A stretch of DNA of 64,000 nucleotides from Spinacia oleracea (Eukaryota; Streptophyta; Magnoliopsida; Caryophyllales; Amaranthaceae). Made by a program: the position numbers and the translations under genes. Shown piece by piece: positions 24,901 to 32,300 of the stretch (within the stretch, counting starts at the first letter, position 1; every line of letters begins with the position of its first letter). Location: contig NC_079487.1 in NCBI RefSeq assembly GCF_020520425.1, forward strand, positions 53,854,719 to 53,918,718, given 5' to 3'. Below the pieces are notes generated by a model. That model did not search any database, had not been told where the DNA came from, and saw only the letters and a program-made list of their open reading frames with translations.

Positions 24901-25290
24901 GGGTGGGGATTGGTTATCCTCAATTTTGTTGCTTAGGGTTTTGATTTGAAATTGCATGTGTGGATGTTTAGATACCTATTCATTTGGTTTAGTTGAAGTA
25001 GGAATACCTTCCTGTAAATTCCTGAAATATGTTTCTAATGCAAATAAAATTACTCATGATTTGTAGTTGATGGTGGGAGGGATAGGCTCCCTTTTGGAAG
25101 AGGAGGATATCGTGGTGATAGTTTCAGGGGCCATGGAGGTTATGGTGGTGGTCGTGGTTTTGGTGGTGGTCGAGGAGAATATTCTAGTCGAGGAAGAGGA
25201 CAGGCAGGCCGTGGTGCTGATGGCTATCAACGAGGCAGGGGAAGGTCTGGTCGTCAAAGTGGGGTCAATCGATCTAACATTGCTCCGTGA
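6962..25290 (+). CDS. G3BP-like RNA-binding protein (NTF2 domain + RRM + RGG tail), 8 coding exons
   Basis: Coding exons: 6962-7147, 8533-8833, 8940-9169, 9250-9424, 16007-16137, 16237-16302, 24723-24786, 25067-25290. All introns are GT-AG, phases agree, and 1377 nt give 458 residues plus stop. Residues about 15-130 form an NTF2-like domain (FVEQYYHILHHSPELVYRFY, then KDGVIVLVTGCLTGK). Residues 130-297 are a low-complexity linker. Residues 304-380 form an RRM with RNP2 VYVRNL (306-311) and RNP1 CYGFVEF (346-352). The C-terminal tail is Gly/Arg-rich with RGG/GRG repeats. This is the domain order of the Ras-GAP SH3-binding protein family, cytoplasmic RNA-binding proteins linked to stress granules; length is normal for plant members. 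The ATG follows the acceptor directly and opens the family's usual N-terminus. Introns 9425-16006 and 16303-24722 are expanded by transposons. Family assignment is firm; the paralogue is not determined. Confidence 0.93.
7342..7560 (-). mobile_element. RTE-type LINE relic (C-terminal ORF end)
   Basis: Read on the minus strand, this intron segment encodes a peptide with GHVSRR, DAPVRR, RGRGRPKKTW and a downstream MALDRTEWRERI. These are the hallmark residues at the end of RTE-clade LINE polyproteins in plants. The rest of the element is absent, as expected for a 5'-truncated LINE. A short direct repeat CATCTATACCAT occurs twice close to its 3' side (about 7288-7320). It has no coding role now. 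Confidence 0.65.
9755..9960 (+). pseudogene. Captured universal stress protein (USP) gene fragment
   Basis: Translation gives IHCKIGIPTDLRDESAFAFQ followed by WAVR (about 9765-9836). After a disruption, another frame gives HVRPTSIFFSGDKG and SANADG. Plant USP-domain proteins begin with a similar KIGVAVDLSDESAYAV...WAV block followed by a HVRPTSVLYGADWG block in the same order. The two blocks lie in different frames with a stop between them, so it is broken. Its place inside long inverted repeats suggests gene capture (Pack-MULE). The match is by eye; a chance resemblance is less likely because two blocks agree in order and spacing. Confidence 0.5.
10275..10867. mobile_element. hAT-like MITE with perfect 8-bp target duplication
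   Basis: Terminal inverted repeats CAGTGTTCAAAAAAGCGC and (inverted) CAAAGTTTAAAAAAGCAC bound a 593-bp element. The flanking duplication GAGAAGGG is present at 10267-10274 and 10868-10875. Near each end are many copies of a GCGCTTAAGC-like motif. No transposase is present. It is nested inside the MULE-like element, so it is younger. Confidence 0.85.
11733..12865. mobile_element. Second MULE-like element with inverted ends
   Basis: The left end (AGGTTTAACTTAATTCACCA and following) pairs with the inverted right end (TACGGTTAATTCACCAAATA). Both share the CACCAAAT...CCC style of the neighbouring element but differ in detail. Interior open frames (such as 12120-12335) resemble nothing I recognise. 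Boundaries are approximate and no target duplication was resolved. Confidence 0.5.
13590..14290. mobile_element. hAT-like MITE (GC-rich ends)
   Basis: The ends TAGCAATGGCAACGGGTC and (inverted) TAGGGATGGAAATTCAG form imperfect inverted repeats. Flanking 8-mers CTCCTCCA (13582-13589) and CTCCACCC (14291-14298) are an imperfect duplication. The ends contain repeated GGGTC/CCGAA motifs. No coding potential. It lies in intron 4 of the G3BP-like gene. Confidence 0.65.
14750..15235. mobile_element. hAT-like MITE (GCGCC-rich ends)
   Basis: The left end CTTAGTTTAAAAAAGCGC and the inverted right end CTTAGATTAAAAAGGCGC form inverted repeats, with clusters of GGCGCGCC-type motifs inside both. GCTAGCC occurs on both sides (14743-14749 and about 15238-15244), a probable shifted target duplication. 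The end style resembles the MITE at 10275-10867 but the sequence differs. Confidence 0.65.
15659..15909. mobile_element. Stowaway-like MITE
   Basis: A 251-bp AT-rich element flanked by TA, with a CTTCATTTGTTC left end and a GAACGGAGGAAG right end. Flanking TA is at 15657-15658 and 15910-15911. It sits just upstream of exon 5 (16007) of the G3BP-like gene. Confidence 0.65.
16714..17420. mobile_element. hAT-like MITE with perfect 8-bp target duplication
   Basis: Ends CTATGTTACTCAGACTCG and (inverted) CTATGTTACTTCGACACG. The duplication CTTATTAT is at 16706-16713 and 17421-17428. Repeated CGGGTA/GACACGGG motifs lie inside both ends. Length 707 bp, no transposase. It lies in intron 6 of the G3BP-like gene. 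Confidence 0.85.
17899..18669. mobile_element. Harbinger/Tourist-like MITE with a coding-like interior
   Basis: The left end GGGGGCTTTTGGTTGGGGGT and the inverted right end GGGGGCGTTTGGTTCGCATG are flanked by the trinucleotide TTA (17896-17898 and 18670-18672). Trinucleotide target duplications and GGGGGTGTTTGG-like ends are typical of this group. Inside, an open frame over 17911-18384 ends with a Cys/His-containing stretch (residues WWPEMRYGYECKHGHDCRHE) that may be captured coding sequence of unknown origin. A C13 homopolymer lies near 18045-18057. Confidence 0.75.
18848..19673. mobile_element. Stowaway-like MITE carrying a nested insertion
   Basis: CTTCCTCCATTTTTTTTAAT at the left and the matching inverted right end AAAAAAATGGAGGAAG, flanked by TA (18846-18847 and 19674-19675). 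The original MITE is split by foreign sequence at 19037-19591. Confidence 0.75.
19037..19591 (-). mobile_element. Retroposon-like insertion with 16-bp target duplication
   Basis: Flanked by TATAATGAGAGATATT (19021-19036) and TATAATGAGGGATATT (19592-19607), 15 of 16 bases identical, the length expected for LINE/SINE integration. The left end is the reverse complement of a SINE/LINE-like tail, ACAACAACAAAGCCTTAGTC then CCAAAATGATTTGGGGTC. A similar forward tail occurs at about 36368-36416. The interior has unrelated ends rich in CTCGGGCGA and TCGGTATCGG, perhaps a further nested MITE. Confidence 0.55.
19774..20201. mobile_element. Stowaway-like MITE
   Basis: Ends CTCCCTCCATTTCTTTTTG and (inverted) CTCCCTCCATTTCTTATTG, flanked by TA at 19772-19773 and 20202-20203. 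Length 428 bp, no coding potential. Confidence 0.8.
20385..20612 (+). mobile_element. SINE copy
   Basis: Nearly identical to the SINE at 24087-24310. It carries the shared core GGGTAAGGTTGCGTACGTCC then GACCCCCCTTTACCCCGCTT, the GGGAGCCTCTTTGAGGCAAT motif and a TAATGA-repeat tail. This core resembles the 3' domain shared by many angiosperm SINEs. The target duplication is unclear. Confidence 0.7.
21007..21621. mobile_element. hAT-like MITE
   Basis: The ends TAGGGGTGCAAACGAGCCGA and (inverted) TAGGGGTGCAAATGAGCCGA are almost identical. Flanks CCCAAGGC (20999-21006) and CCTAAGGC (21622-21629) match at 7 of 8. Internal repeats of GTTCATGTTCATG and AACGAGCTT. The flanks on both sides look like one older element (about 20720-22780, with CCAAACA...AATTTC-type ends) that this MITE interrupted. 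Confidence 0.8.
22040..22258. mobile_element. Stowaway-like MITE
   Basis: The left end CTTCTCCCGTTTCTATATAG and inverted right end CTTCCTCCATTTCTATATAG continue into GTTGCAAC on both sides. Flanked by TA at 22038-22039 and 22259-22260. Length 219 bp. Confidence 0.75.
23443..23928. mobile_element. Stowaway-like MITE, probably composite
   Basis: Ends CTCCCTCCGTTTTC and (inverted) CTCCTTCCGTCCC, flanked by TA (23441-23442 and 23929-23930). The two halves meet near 23710-23760 and look unlike each other, so this may be two MITEs joined by deletion. Confidence 0.55.
24087..24310 (+). mobile_element. SINE with perfect 16-bp target duplication
   Basis: The duplication GTGCTATTATTACCAT is exact at 24071-24086 and 24311-24326. 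The body shares its full core with the copy at 20385-20612 and ends in a (TAATGA)n tail. The perfect duplication implies a fairly recent insertion into intron 6 of the G3BP-like gene. Confidence 0.85.
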
Positions 25291-25990
25291 CACAGGCAAG
25301 GATGCGATTCTTTTTGACAATTGCGATATCAATCAACAATTAGGGGCCTAACTAGGAGAATTGATCCGTCATTAGATTTAGAATGACTTTTGACATCAGA
25401 GTAGAGCTCTAACATTTGATATAAAAAGGAGGGTGGGAAGGAGGGGACCTTTTTATATCTGTTTTTGCAGAATTTTACCATAACTTCTATATTAGCTAGA
25501 TTATTTACTTGGACATCAAATGTGTCAATGCTTGTTTACGTTAGTGAAAAAAAGGTTTGTGCTCATTGTTCCTCTCATGTAGTTGAATTTATTGTCTTTA
25601 CATGCCGATTTAGTTACATAGAGAAGTTGCTGGCAATAGTTGCATTTAGGGCCTACGTTGGTGTCGGTGAGTGTGTAATTAATCAATTTTTTTGAGGGAA
25701 TAATAATGATGAATCATATTAATCCTCTTTAAAAGTCAAACGATGCAACTATTTTAAAACAGAGGATTTATTTATTTATTTGCAACGGTTGAGATGACAA
25801 TGGATCCTAGACCTAATTCGGATCTGGTGGATCCATATCCGTTTACAGATCTGGATCTTCAAATTTAAGACTCGGCGGATTTGTGACGGAAGGATCTGGA
25901 TCCTATTTTTGAGGTCCAGATCCAGTACATGGATGGATCTGTTTTTAAAATAAATTTTATTTTTAATATATAGATTTACACTCAAATGAA
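25291..25990 (+). other. 3' flank of the G3BP-like gene
   Basis: The 3'UTR probably covers the first few hundred bases; TAATAATGATGAATC near 25700 lies in a plausible polyadenylation zone. From about 25795 there is a cluster of GGATCTGGATC-type motifs resembling the end of a MITE. I found no matching second end. Confidence 0.35.
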
Positions 25991-27014
25991 AAAGGGAACT
26001 TAAAATGAGAAGACTGAGAAGAAATCAGAAGCATTAAGCATTAAAGATCCGATGGCTCGTGTGATCCCAATTTAATACCGCAACAAAAAAAAAAACCTAA
26101 ACCCACAAACAATTGTAATTTTTTCTGGGCCAAATTCTAAAACTCATTAATTCATTCTCTCCTCAAGGATTCATCCATATGGCATCAACACTCTCACGCT
26201 CCTCTCGCCCTCCACCTCTCCTCCACCAGACTACCTGCCTCACAACCATCGTATTCCCACCTGCTGCAATCCACGTGCCACTGCAAATTTGATGGTGCAG
26301 GCATGTGCACCAGGCTCTAGGTGCACCGGGAACAAAAACGACATAAAAAATTTACAAAACGCGCGTTTTTTATTAAATCCCGAGAAAAAAAGAACAATTC
26401 CCTTGAACAAAAGAACATTAAAGGCTTTGTTCTTTTCAGCTATGTTTATCGCGTTTTTATTTGATTTGTTGCTCTACTTGCGATATATATTTGTCTGGAT
26501 TTTATGTTTTGAATTCAAACTGTGAAGAGGAGAGAAAGTGTGAACTAGGTTTTCTAAAATGGTTTTGAGAGAGAGAAAGTAGTGAAAATTCCCAAAATTT
26601 CGTTGATTTTTCTGCTTCAACATCAAATTAAATTGATTCTTCTTCAAATATGAATTCTGCAGCTGATAATCATATTTTGGGAGGTAATTTTTCAATTTTG
26701 TAATAATAAATTGTATTTTGATGATTTTGATTTTGTAATAATCGTATTTTTTATGATTTTGACGATTTTGTTTTTGTAATAATCGTGTTTTGATGGTTTT
26801 GATGAATCAAATTATGTAATAACACGTTGATTTCGTTGAAATCGTTGATTATGAAGATTTTGATTACTCCGTATGTAATTACGTTTTTTTTTTTACTAGA
26901 AAAGAACAATTTAACGTATTAAAAGGACAATTTCATTATAGTAGTAGAAAAATAGACCATTTGCGTTTCATGATTTGTTCTTTTATGTTATCGTGTTCTT
27001 TTTTATTACTTAAT
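25991..27014. other. AT-rich intergenic DNA, nothing recognised
   Basis: Open frames here are short and carry no known motif. Blocks such as AAAAGAACAATT recur near 26388-26440 and 26898-26925 in a way that suggests decayed transposon ends. Boundaries could not be defined. Confidence 0.3.
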
Positions 27015-27566
27015 TTAATTTTATCAAGGTTTTAATTTTAGTAAAATAATTAGTATAAATAAATTTATAATAATAAAATTTATCAAAATTAAATTCTGAG
27101 AGAAAAAAAAATTACGAAATTAAATTTAATTAAAATCGTTTTCAACCGAAACATAAACTAAACGGCCTAAACGTACCAAGGCAAGGCCTTAGGCCGAAGC
27201 CCAAGCCTCACCCAAGCACCAACATCCGCAGCGCCATGGGCCACGTGCACGAAGCAGCGCCCAAGGCCCGCGTTGCTTTGGCCGAGTGACGCACCCGCAG
27301 CGCAACAGCCCTTGTTGTGCCTGTTGCCTGCTCGTGGCTGGCTGCGCGCTGGGTCGTGGCTTGTGCAGCGGCACGCGAGCTCCCTTGCTCGTTTGCTGCT
27401 GCCTTGCCTCGTGCCTAGCGCTACGATGCATCGCTGCCCCTTTTGCTCGACCATCCACACAGCACACACGACACAGGCCTTGCCTGCCGCGCATGCTTGC
27501 TTGCTCATTGCCTTGTACCGCATGGGCGACGAGCTCCCTTGCTCGTCGTCGCATGCCCGCACAATG

Positions 27567-28914
27567 TGAAGGAAATAATGCCCTTGGTCCAAGTATGCAT
27601 TCAATGATAAGTCTAATAAATGCGGTTCAGTATTAATTAACAAGTTAATAATTCAGTGAGATCAAGTGAGCTGAATGCCTAGCTAGAGGCCGCTTCAGTT
27701 CAAGTGGAATTAATGATATTAATCCACAGCTTACTCTTGACTGAACCCGTAGGGTCACACAAATAGTACGTAAACGGATCAAGTATTTAATGGCATTAAA
27801 TACTCTATCTATGGATATTCGGAATCGACGGATCTTGGTTTCAGTGGGAGCTGAGATTGTCACAAGCAAGTGAATACTCCGGAAACGATGATATTGCCGG
27901 AAACGGAAATATGGATCGCATCGGAAATATAAATATTATCCAAGTCGTAGATGTTGCCGGAAACGGAAACATGGTACGTATCGGAAAATATTATCGGAAA
28001 TGGAAATATTGCCGGAAACGGAAATATTGTCAGAATCGGAAATATTATCGGAATCGGAAAATAATTCCGGAAACGGAAATATTAAATATTTGTTCGAAAC
28101 GGAAATTAATTCCGGAATCGGAAATATTAAATATTGTTCGTATCGGAAATGAATTCCGGAACCGGGAATTTAATCGGAAGCGTATCGTACGAATTAGCAT
28201 CGGACGAGGTCTGCCGGACGAAGGCCCAGCACGAAGCCGGGCCATCGCCCAGCAAGCAAGACGCACGCCAACACGCACAGCCCATGGCAGCGCCAGGCCC
28301 ACCGCAAGGCAGGCCCAGCGCGCCAAGGCGTGGCTGCGTAGCGTGGGCCAAGCGCACGCACGCGTGGGCGCCCTCGTGGCTCCGTGCGTGTGTGTGTTTG
28401 TGTCCATGCACAATTCCTAAATCTATTAGGATTTGGTGTATGATTAAATTCCTATTCCTAAAAGGATTATTTAATTAATTAGAGTCCTTGTAGGATTCTA
28501 AGTTTAATTAAATCGTATCCTACTAGGATTCCAATTCTCTTTCCAAACCTCTATAAATAAGGCCCTAGGGTCATAATTTATGGACATGGGATTGAAGTAT
28601 TCTAAGGGTAAGTTTTGAAAGAAAAATAAGCCAAACACTTGCAAACACTTAACCGAATTTCCTAGTAACCTTAAGGGCGATTCTAGTTGGTCTAACTTGA
28701 GGCGGATTCGGACGTATTGTGGACTATCTACGGAGGGACGACATTTGGAGTCCTAAAGGCTTGTTCTTGTTCGGTTCGGGCGCAGCTAGGGAGGGCACGC
28801 TACAAAGTGTATGCTCCTAAATTATGCTAAATGACTATGTGTAAATAATATGTTTCCTGGCATTAAGGTTTTTCCGCATGATTTATGTTTTGTCATATGT
28901 ATCATAACCTAACA
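27567..28914 (+). mobile_element. Solo Copia LTR with perfect 5-bp target duplication
   Basis: A full LTR (1348 bp) from TGAAGGAAATAATG to CATAACCTAACA. CAATG occurs immediately before (27562-27566) and after (28915-28919). The two flanks join to restore the leader of the surrounding minus-strand element, so this is a solo LTR left after recombination between two LTRs of a nested insertion. It carries the CGGAAAT repeat array (27895-28170) and a GC-rich cassette. Confidence 0.9.
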
Positions 28915-29164
28915 CAATGCAACACCCCTTAAGGGTAACACTTAGCTTCCATTGCTTCGTGCGTGCAAGATTGGTGATCGGTTTTATAACAATTAATAAT
29001 TTTTATACTTTAATTTAATTGACGAATTAATAAATCATATAATTTCATTAAATTTGGGCAAAAATCGAAAATTTATTATTCAAATTAATTTCCGATTACA
29101 TTTATTTAAGGGATTCAAATCTAGGTCATAAAATTTTAAAGCTTTTCAATTTTAACAAATTTTA

Positions 29165-30611
29165 TGGAAAATATAAACAATATAATTCATGCGGATAAAA
29201 CCATAAAGCCAGGAATCCAAATTAATTGCCACATAGTCAATTAGCATAATTAGGATACATACAATGTGATGCGTGCCTTCCCTAGCTGCTCCGGAACCGA
29301 ACAAGAACAAGTTTAGGACTCCAAATGTCGCCCCTCCGTAGATAGTCCACAGCACGTTCGAATCCGCCTCAGATTCAATTAACTAGAATATTATCTAATG
29401 TGCACTCGGAAAGCTTATTATTAATTTTAGGCAAATTATTAAATTCTCTCTTAAACTTAATGTATGTGAAGACGTATTGAATTGCATTATAAATTGTGAT
29501 CATGAACCACATATTTATAGGGTGGAAATAACGAAGTTAGAATTCTACTAGGATTCCAATAACTAAATCCATTAGGATTCTAGTTAAATTATATCATTAG
29601 AATTTTACGTTTAATCAAATACTTAAGTATTTCAGATTTAACTAAAATATCCAATTTGAGTAGAATTAGGAAAACGCGATTACTTGACGACGAAGTAATC
29701 CTAACTGGCCAAGGGAATGGCCATGGCACGCACAGCCCGCCCCTTTGCACAGCCCGCAGCACGCAGGCCCACGAGTGGCGCTGCTGCTTGCTCGCTGGCC
29801 CAAGAGCGCTGGCAGCATGCACGCGGCCCACTTGGGTCTTTCTGCTGCTCGGCCTGCTTTGCTCGGCCTGCTTGCCTCGCTGTTTTGGCGCGCGGGCTTG
29901 CTGGGCACTGGGCCTGGCTTCGTGCTGGGCCTTGCGTCTTGCAAGCTCGTTCGTCGATCGTTTCGTGCGTCGCGCTTCCGATTCGTTTTCCGATTCCGAT
30001 ATTCATTTCCGATTCGAACAAATATTTAATATTTCCGATTCCGGAATTTTATTTCTGATTCGAACAAATATTTAATATTTCCGGTTCCAGAATTTATTTT
30101 CGATTCCAACAATATTTCCGATTTTGGTAATATTTCGGTTTCCGGCAATATTTCCGATTCAGGCAATATTTCTATTTCCGATAATATTTTCCGATACGTA
30201 CCACGTTTCCGTTTCCGGCAACATCTACGACTTGGATAATATTTATATTTCCGTCATGATCCATATTTCCGTTTCCGGCAATATCATCATTTCCGGAGCA
30301 TTCTATATTTTGTCTTTTGACGATTTCAGCTCCCACTGGAACCGAGATCCGTCGTTTCCGAATGTTCATAAATAGAGTATTTAATTCACTTAAATACTTG
30401 ATCCGTTCACGTACTATTTGTGTGACCCTACGGGTTCAGTCAAGAGTAAGTTGTGGATTAATATTATTAATTCCACTCGAACTGAAGCGGCCTCTAGCTA
30501 GGCATACAGCTCACTTGATCTCACTGAATTATTAACTTGCATAATTAATTAATACTGAACCGTAGACTTAGCATTGAATGCATATTTGGACCAAGGGCAT
30601 TATTTCCTTCA
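29165..30611 (-). repeat. Copia 5' LTR of the truncated minus-strand element
   Basis: Same LTR family as 45276-46686, reversed. The last bases before the leader (29157-29175) are diverged or deleted, so the left limit is approximate. The repeat array lies at about 29985-30300, and a GC-rich cassette at 29700-29980. Confidence 0.8.
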
Positions 30612-30814
30612 GTTCTATCATCCTTAGCAAATTTAACCTCAAAATCACGCAATTCAGATTCATCATTAGGTTTAACAACATTAGAAATAACATATACAAC
30701 ATCAATTTGTTCCGAATAAAATCTCATCCTAACAGCCCAACGTTTATAATTATTTCCATCAAGAGGTTCTAACTTAGACATGTCAAGAATCGGGAATTTT
30801 GAATTGAAAGCCAT
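30612..30814 (-). pseudogene. Copia gag N-terminal fragment
   Basis: From the ATG at 30814 the minus strand encodes about 67 residues with the Copia gag signature LEPLDGNNYKRWAVRMRF. The frame is cut off at 30611 by the LTR of another element, so the apparent longer open frame is a chimera. It belongs to the adjacent LTR at 30830-31558. Gag is the structural protein of retrotransposon particles; this remnant is not functional. Confidence 0.8.
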
Positions 30815-30829
30815 AATTGTCTTCTAGAT

Positions 30830-31558
30830 TGTTAGCTAAATAAATAATTGGAACAACTTAGCTGGATAATGCGTATGTACGAACTGAACACTTTGTCTCG
30901 TCGTGGCCGAGCCACTGCTCTAAAAGACAATTCCGCGCTACCTCCGATGCAGTAGAACACTTGCGGTTGCCCTCCAGGGGTAACACGACACCAAGGTTTG
31001 TGTGCACTCACAAGGCTCGGTTGGAGACCATAATACTTGCCAAGAAGAACAGGAAATAGTGTTTGAGAATTTGAGAGAGAATGCAGAGAACTGTTTCTGT
31101 GAATTGTGTTTTGTGAAAAACGGAAGAGGGGTATTTATAGGAATAATTGCAACAGCCATAAAACAGCTAGTAATGGGAAAACGGGAAGTAGTGTAAGTAC
31201 CAAGGCCCAAGGCCCATGACCCACGGCTCGGCCCGCGCGTGTGTGTTGTGTGTGCACCCATGCCACTCTCATGCTTTCTTAAACAAATGATTCCCTCAAG
31301 TCCCCAAATATAAACAATAAATGTAGTTTGTATTTTCACCAAGTAAAAGGCCCATGGCCCGGCCCCCGTGCGCGCACGCGTGTGTGTGTTGTGTGTCCAC
31401 CCATGCCACTCTCATGCTTTCTTAAACAAATGATTCTCTCAATTCCCCAAATATAAACAATAAATGTAGTTTGTGTTTTTCCCATGTGGGACTTTTCATA
31501 TTCCCACTTTCCCATTTCCCACTCATTTTCTTTTGTATTCTCCCTAGGATTTCCAACA
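30830..31558 (-). repeat. LTR of a second Copia family
   Basis: On the minus strand it starts TGTTGGAAATCC at 31558 and appears to end GCTAACA at 30830. A TATA box (TATAAATA, 31132-31139) is present. Gag begins only about 15 bases beyond the LTR end, and no standard tRNA-Met primer site is visible. It contains a direct repeat of about 90 bp at a 143-bp spacing (starting near 31255 and 31398) with GTGTGT tracts. Confidence 0.65.
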
Positions 31559-32300
31559 GTTATATCACAAAAAGGTCATAGGCACATCCCAAAGGAGAGT
31601 ACATCTTAAGGCTTTGTTCTGTTCTATTTGACTTATTTTGACTTATTTCAGACAAAATAAATTTAGTTAAATTCAGATAAGTCCAGTCAAGTTCAAATAA
31701 GTTCAGATAAATTCAAATAATATAAGTTTTTTTTCCAGACATTTTAACACACAAATAAATTTATTTCAGATAAAATAATCTTTTATAAGTTCAGTAAAAA
31801 TAAGTCCAATAGAATGAAACCTACATGTTCCCTTTCATCATGACACGAATTATTTTTTATCGAACATTATTTAAATATTTTACCCATTTTCCCTTCACTA
31901 GTACTGTGCATCGTAAATTCGTAATAGCTACATCCTTGTCAAGAGAACTCCAGTCCCGACATTCAATAATATAAACTACAATGTGATGTGCCTGTCCGGA
32001 CTGGCCAAGAGGCCCAACTTCCCAAGACTGATTACCATAAACAGCAGGCCAACCTTTGTTTTACTTTTAACTACGGGAAGAAGAGGGTCGGGGGTATATT
32101 ACAAAAAGTATTTGCATATGCAAGACCAAGGAAGAAAATCTTGCACAGAAGATACCTGTACAATGCTCTCTAAGTTTGACAGATTAATACACTCCATAAT
32201 TTCTTGCACATAGGATACATGTACAATGCTCTACCAATTTCCTATTCAAAACTATAAATTATATCACTCCACCATATGTATTTAACTATATACGTTATTT
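31559..32300. other. Intergenic stretch downstream of the kinase gene
   Basis: Contains a probable small MITE (about 31613-31825) whose ends TTCTATTTGACTTATTTT and (inverted) TTCTATTGGACTTATTTT match. The part next to 32300 is probably the 3'UTR of the minus-strand kinase gene. No other gene is seen. Confidence 0.4.

Larger units (their letters stand above)
27015..30611 (-). mobile_element. Truncated minus-strand Copia element (5' LTR + leader), split by a solo LTR
   Basis: A reversed LTR runs from its TGAAGGAAATA start at 30611 down to about 29165. The leader then follows at 29164-28915 and resumes at 27566-27015 after an inserted solo LTR. The region with the primer-binding site and the last bases of the LTR is missing. 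The leader ends near 27015 without gag or pol. The element itself sits in the gag of another Copia copy (30612-30814). Confidence 0.75.

Noticed and set aside
27167..27643. Overlapping open frames on both strands in GC-rich sequence
   Set aside because: High GC lowers stop frequency in all frames. The sequence is the leader cassette of a retroelement, and the longest frame crosses into the inserted solo LTR.
30545..30814. 89-codon minus-strand frame as one gene
   Set aside because: It is a chimera: gag residues up to 30612, then random translation of another element's LTR.
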